Shown one piece after another: positions 5,801-7,011 of a stretch of 7,011 bases of DNA. The stretch is from an uncultured Streptococcus sp. Its GTDB lineage: Bacteria > Bacillota > Bacilli > Lactobacillales > Streptococcaceae. The stretch covers positions 1 to 7,011 of the forward strand of contig CAAEFF010000096.1 in the NCBI GenBank assembly GCA_900755085.1. The letters are read 5' to 3'. The position numbers were made by a program, and so were the translations under genes. The notes below the pieces were generated by a model, which was not told where the DNA came from, did no database searches, and saw only the letters and a list, made by a program, of their open reading frames with translations. How positions within the stretch are numbered: position 1 is the first letter of the stretch; each line of letters begins with the position of its first letter.

Positions 5801-5806
5801 ATTATA
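5801..5806 (-). promoter_or_regulatory. Possible -10 box of the DUF4352 gene
   Basis: TATAAT on the minus strand lies 33 bases upstream of the ATG. The -35 position at 17-bp spacing reads TTTTAT, a poor match, within very AT-rich DNA, so the call is tentative. The inverted repeat CTCAAAA/TTTTGAG (5816-5822, 5833-5839) straddles that -35 region. Confidence 0.4.
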
Positions 5807-5815
5807 ATGTATTCG

Positions 5816-5839
5816 CTCAAAAAATAAAAGCATTTTGAG
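5816..5839. repeat. Short inverted repeat over the -35 region of the DUF4352 gene
   Basis: CTCAAAA (5816-5822) and TTTTGAG (5833-5839) form perfect 7-bp arms around 10 bases. Its place over the predicted -35 region would suit an operator. AT-rich repeats of this size also arise by chance, so its function is uncertain. Confidence 0.35.
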
Positions 5840-5922
5840 GGATAAAACTAAAAATTTCTTTAAATAGTGATTTATTTCCATAAAATTATGTAGAAATATT
5901 TATTTTTCCTCCAAATCAACTC

Positions 5923-5952
5923 AAAAATCCTCCAGAGCTTAGCTCTGAAGGA
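5923..5952 (-). terminator. Rho-independent terminator of leuS
   Basis: On the minus strand an 11-bp stem forms between 5952-5942 and 5938-5928 with a 3-base loop, followed by five U (5927-5923). One pair is G-U in the minus transcript but C-A in a plus transcript, and no T-tract follows on the plus strand, so it should work only for leuS. It starts 9 bases after the leuS stop codon. Confidence 0.85.
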
Positions 5953-5961
5953 CTTTTAAAT

Positions 5962-7011
5962 TTATTTCGTTACGATATTTACAAGCTTGTTCGGTACACT
6001 AATCACTTTCACGATTTCTTTGCCATCAATCTCTGCCTTGACTTTGTCGTCAGCTAGAGCGACTTCTTGCAATTCTTCACGAGAAAGGTCTTTTGCGACC
6101 ATGAGTTTAGCACGGACTTTTCCTTTGATTTGAACGACGATTTCAATTTCGTCTTCAACCAATTTGCTTTCGTCCCATGTTGGCCAAGCTACGTAAGAGA
6201 TAGACTCACCTGTTGCTGCGACTGTTTGCCAGAGTTCTTCTGCCAAGTGAGGGGCAAATGGGGCGATCAATTGGATAAAGCCTTTAGCATAGTCCACATA
6301 GAGTTTGTCTTCCTTGTTAGCCGCGTTGACAAATACCATGAGCTGGGCAATGGCTGTGTTGAATTTCATAGACTCAATTTGCTCTGTGACAGCTTTAACG
6401 GTTTCGTTATAAACCTTGTCTAGAGCACCATTGTTTTCCGCAACGATTTCTTTACTTGTGATCAAACGATACACACGGTCGAGGAACTTACGACTTCCTT
6501 CCAGACCTTCTTCTGACCAAGCGATTGAAGCATCGAGTGGTCCCATAAACATTTCATAAACACGAAGGGTATCAGCACCGTATTGTTCCACCACATCGTC
6601 TGGGTTCACCACGTTCTTGAGGGATTTCGACATCTTAGCTGGTGCTTGCTCCAACTCTTCTCCTGTTTCCACATGGCAGAAGCAACCGTCACGTTTTTCA
6701 ACCTTGTCAGTCGCCACAAGAGCTCCACGGTGGTCACGGTAGCTAGTTCCCAAGATCATTCCTTGGTTAAAGAGTTTTTGGAACGGTTCTTTAGTCGGTA
6801 CAACACCGATATCATAAAGGAATTTATGCCAGAAACGAGCGTAAAGCAAGTGAAGCACGGCGTGTTCTGCACCACCCACGTAGATATCGACTGGCAACCA
6901 TTGTTTGAGGAGGTCCTCATCGGCCAATTTTTCTGTGTTATGTGGATCGATATAGCGGAGGTAGTACCAGCTTGAACCTGCCCATTGTGGCATGGTGTTG
7001 GTCTCACGACG
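5962..7011 (-). CDS. leuS: Leucyl-tRNA synthetase, C-terminal 349 residues (5' part beyond the right edge)
   Basis: Class I aminoacyl-tRNA synthetase that charges tRNA-Leu with leucine in the cytoplasm. The frame is open to the last base of the window (RRETNT before the Met at 6993), so that Met is internal. Bacterial LeuRS is usually somewhat over 800 residues, and about the last two fifths is seen. The visible order is TMPQWAGSSWYYLRY of the catalytic core, then VGGAEHAVLHLLYARFW. KMSKS, the ATP-binding loop, is intact at 6636-6622 and followed by LKNVVNPDDVVEQYGADTLR. The helical anticodon-binding domain comes next. The final 60 or so residues (from EIVVQIKGKVRAKL) form the C-terminal domain that contacts the tRNA. 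The stop TAA is followed by a terminator. Any T-box or promoter would lie outside the window. Nothing suggests damage. Confidence 0.97.
   Translation of the reverse strand, partial: RRETNTMPQWAGSSWYYLRYIDPHNTEKLADEDLLKQWLPVDIYVGGAEHAVLHLLYARFWHKFLYDIGVVPTKEPFQKLFNQGMILGTSYRDHRGALVATDKVEKRDGCFCHVETGEELEQAPAKMSKSLKNVVNPDDVVEQYGADTLRVYEMFMGPLDASIAWSEEGLEGSRKFLDRVYRLITSKEIVAENNGALDKVYNETVKAVTEQIESMKFNTAIAQLMVFVNAANKEDKLYVDYAKGFIQLIAPFAPHLAEELWQTVAATGESISYVAWPTWDESKLVEDEIEIVVQIKGKVRAKLMVAKDLSREELQEVALADDKVKAEIDGKEIVKVISVPNKLVNIVTK

Noticed and set aside
6583..6975. Open frame of 130 codons on the plus strand, antisense to leuS
   Set aside because: It lies wholly within the conserved leuS coding region. 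The product is Phe/His/Val-rich with no recognisable domain, which fits a shadow of the real gene.

Overview
The window looks like chromosomal DNA of a Streptococcus, probably of the viridans/mitis type. The base composition is low to moderate GC, Shine-Dalgarno sites are strong, and genes are tightly packed and often overlap. The order MarR regulator, NmrA/QorB-like reductase, ABC ATPase, ABC permease matches a locus I recall from pneumococcus and relatives. The species cannot be fixed from the sequence alone.

Left block (1-2345, minus strand). This is one operon read right to left: a MarR-family repressor, an NAD(P)-binding NmrA/QorB-like protein, an ABC ATPase and the start of an ABC permease that runs off the left edge. 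Gaps are tiny or negative: 11 bp, a 4-bp ATGA overlap and an 8-bp overlap. The promoter is near consensus (TTGACA, 17 bp, TACAAT). It is flanked by two copies of an 11-bp arm in inverted orientation, each part of an 18-bp MarR-type palindrome, so autoregulation by the MarR protein is likely. The transporter was long annotated as choline/glycine-betaine ProV/ProWX. In streptococci its close relatives are now known as the ergothioneine importer EgtUV, which would make this a redox-themed operon.

Middle block (2462-5054, plus strand). A divergently transcribed three-gene operon encodes an ECF-type nickel/cobalt importer. It comprises CbiM (with a fused CbiN/NikN-like C-terminal part), the transmembrane T component CbiQ and the ATPase CbiO. 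It ends at a strong hairpin terminator that also works for the convergent gene to its right. No urease or cobalamin gene lies in the window, so the metal's user is elsewhere.

Right block (5096-7011, minus strand). A single AT-rich gene encodes a membrane-anchored DUF4352 protein of unknown role. It is followed by the 3' part of leuS (leucyl-tRNA synthetase, last 349 residues) with its own terminator.

There is no gene-free stretch over 300 bases. The gaps 2259-2514 and 5768-5961 hold promoters, operators and a terminator. I see no tRNA, rRNA, CRISPR array, insertion sequence or BOX/RUP-type repeat. The most interesting parts are the MarR-controlled reductase/ergothioneine-import operon and its paired-operator promoter.
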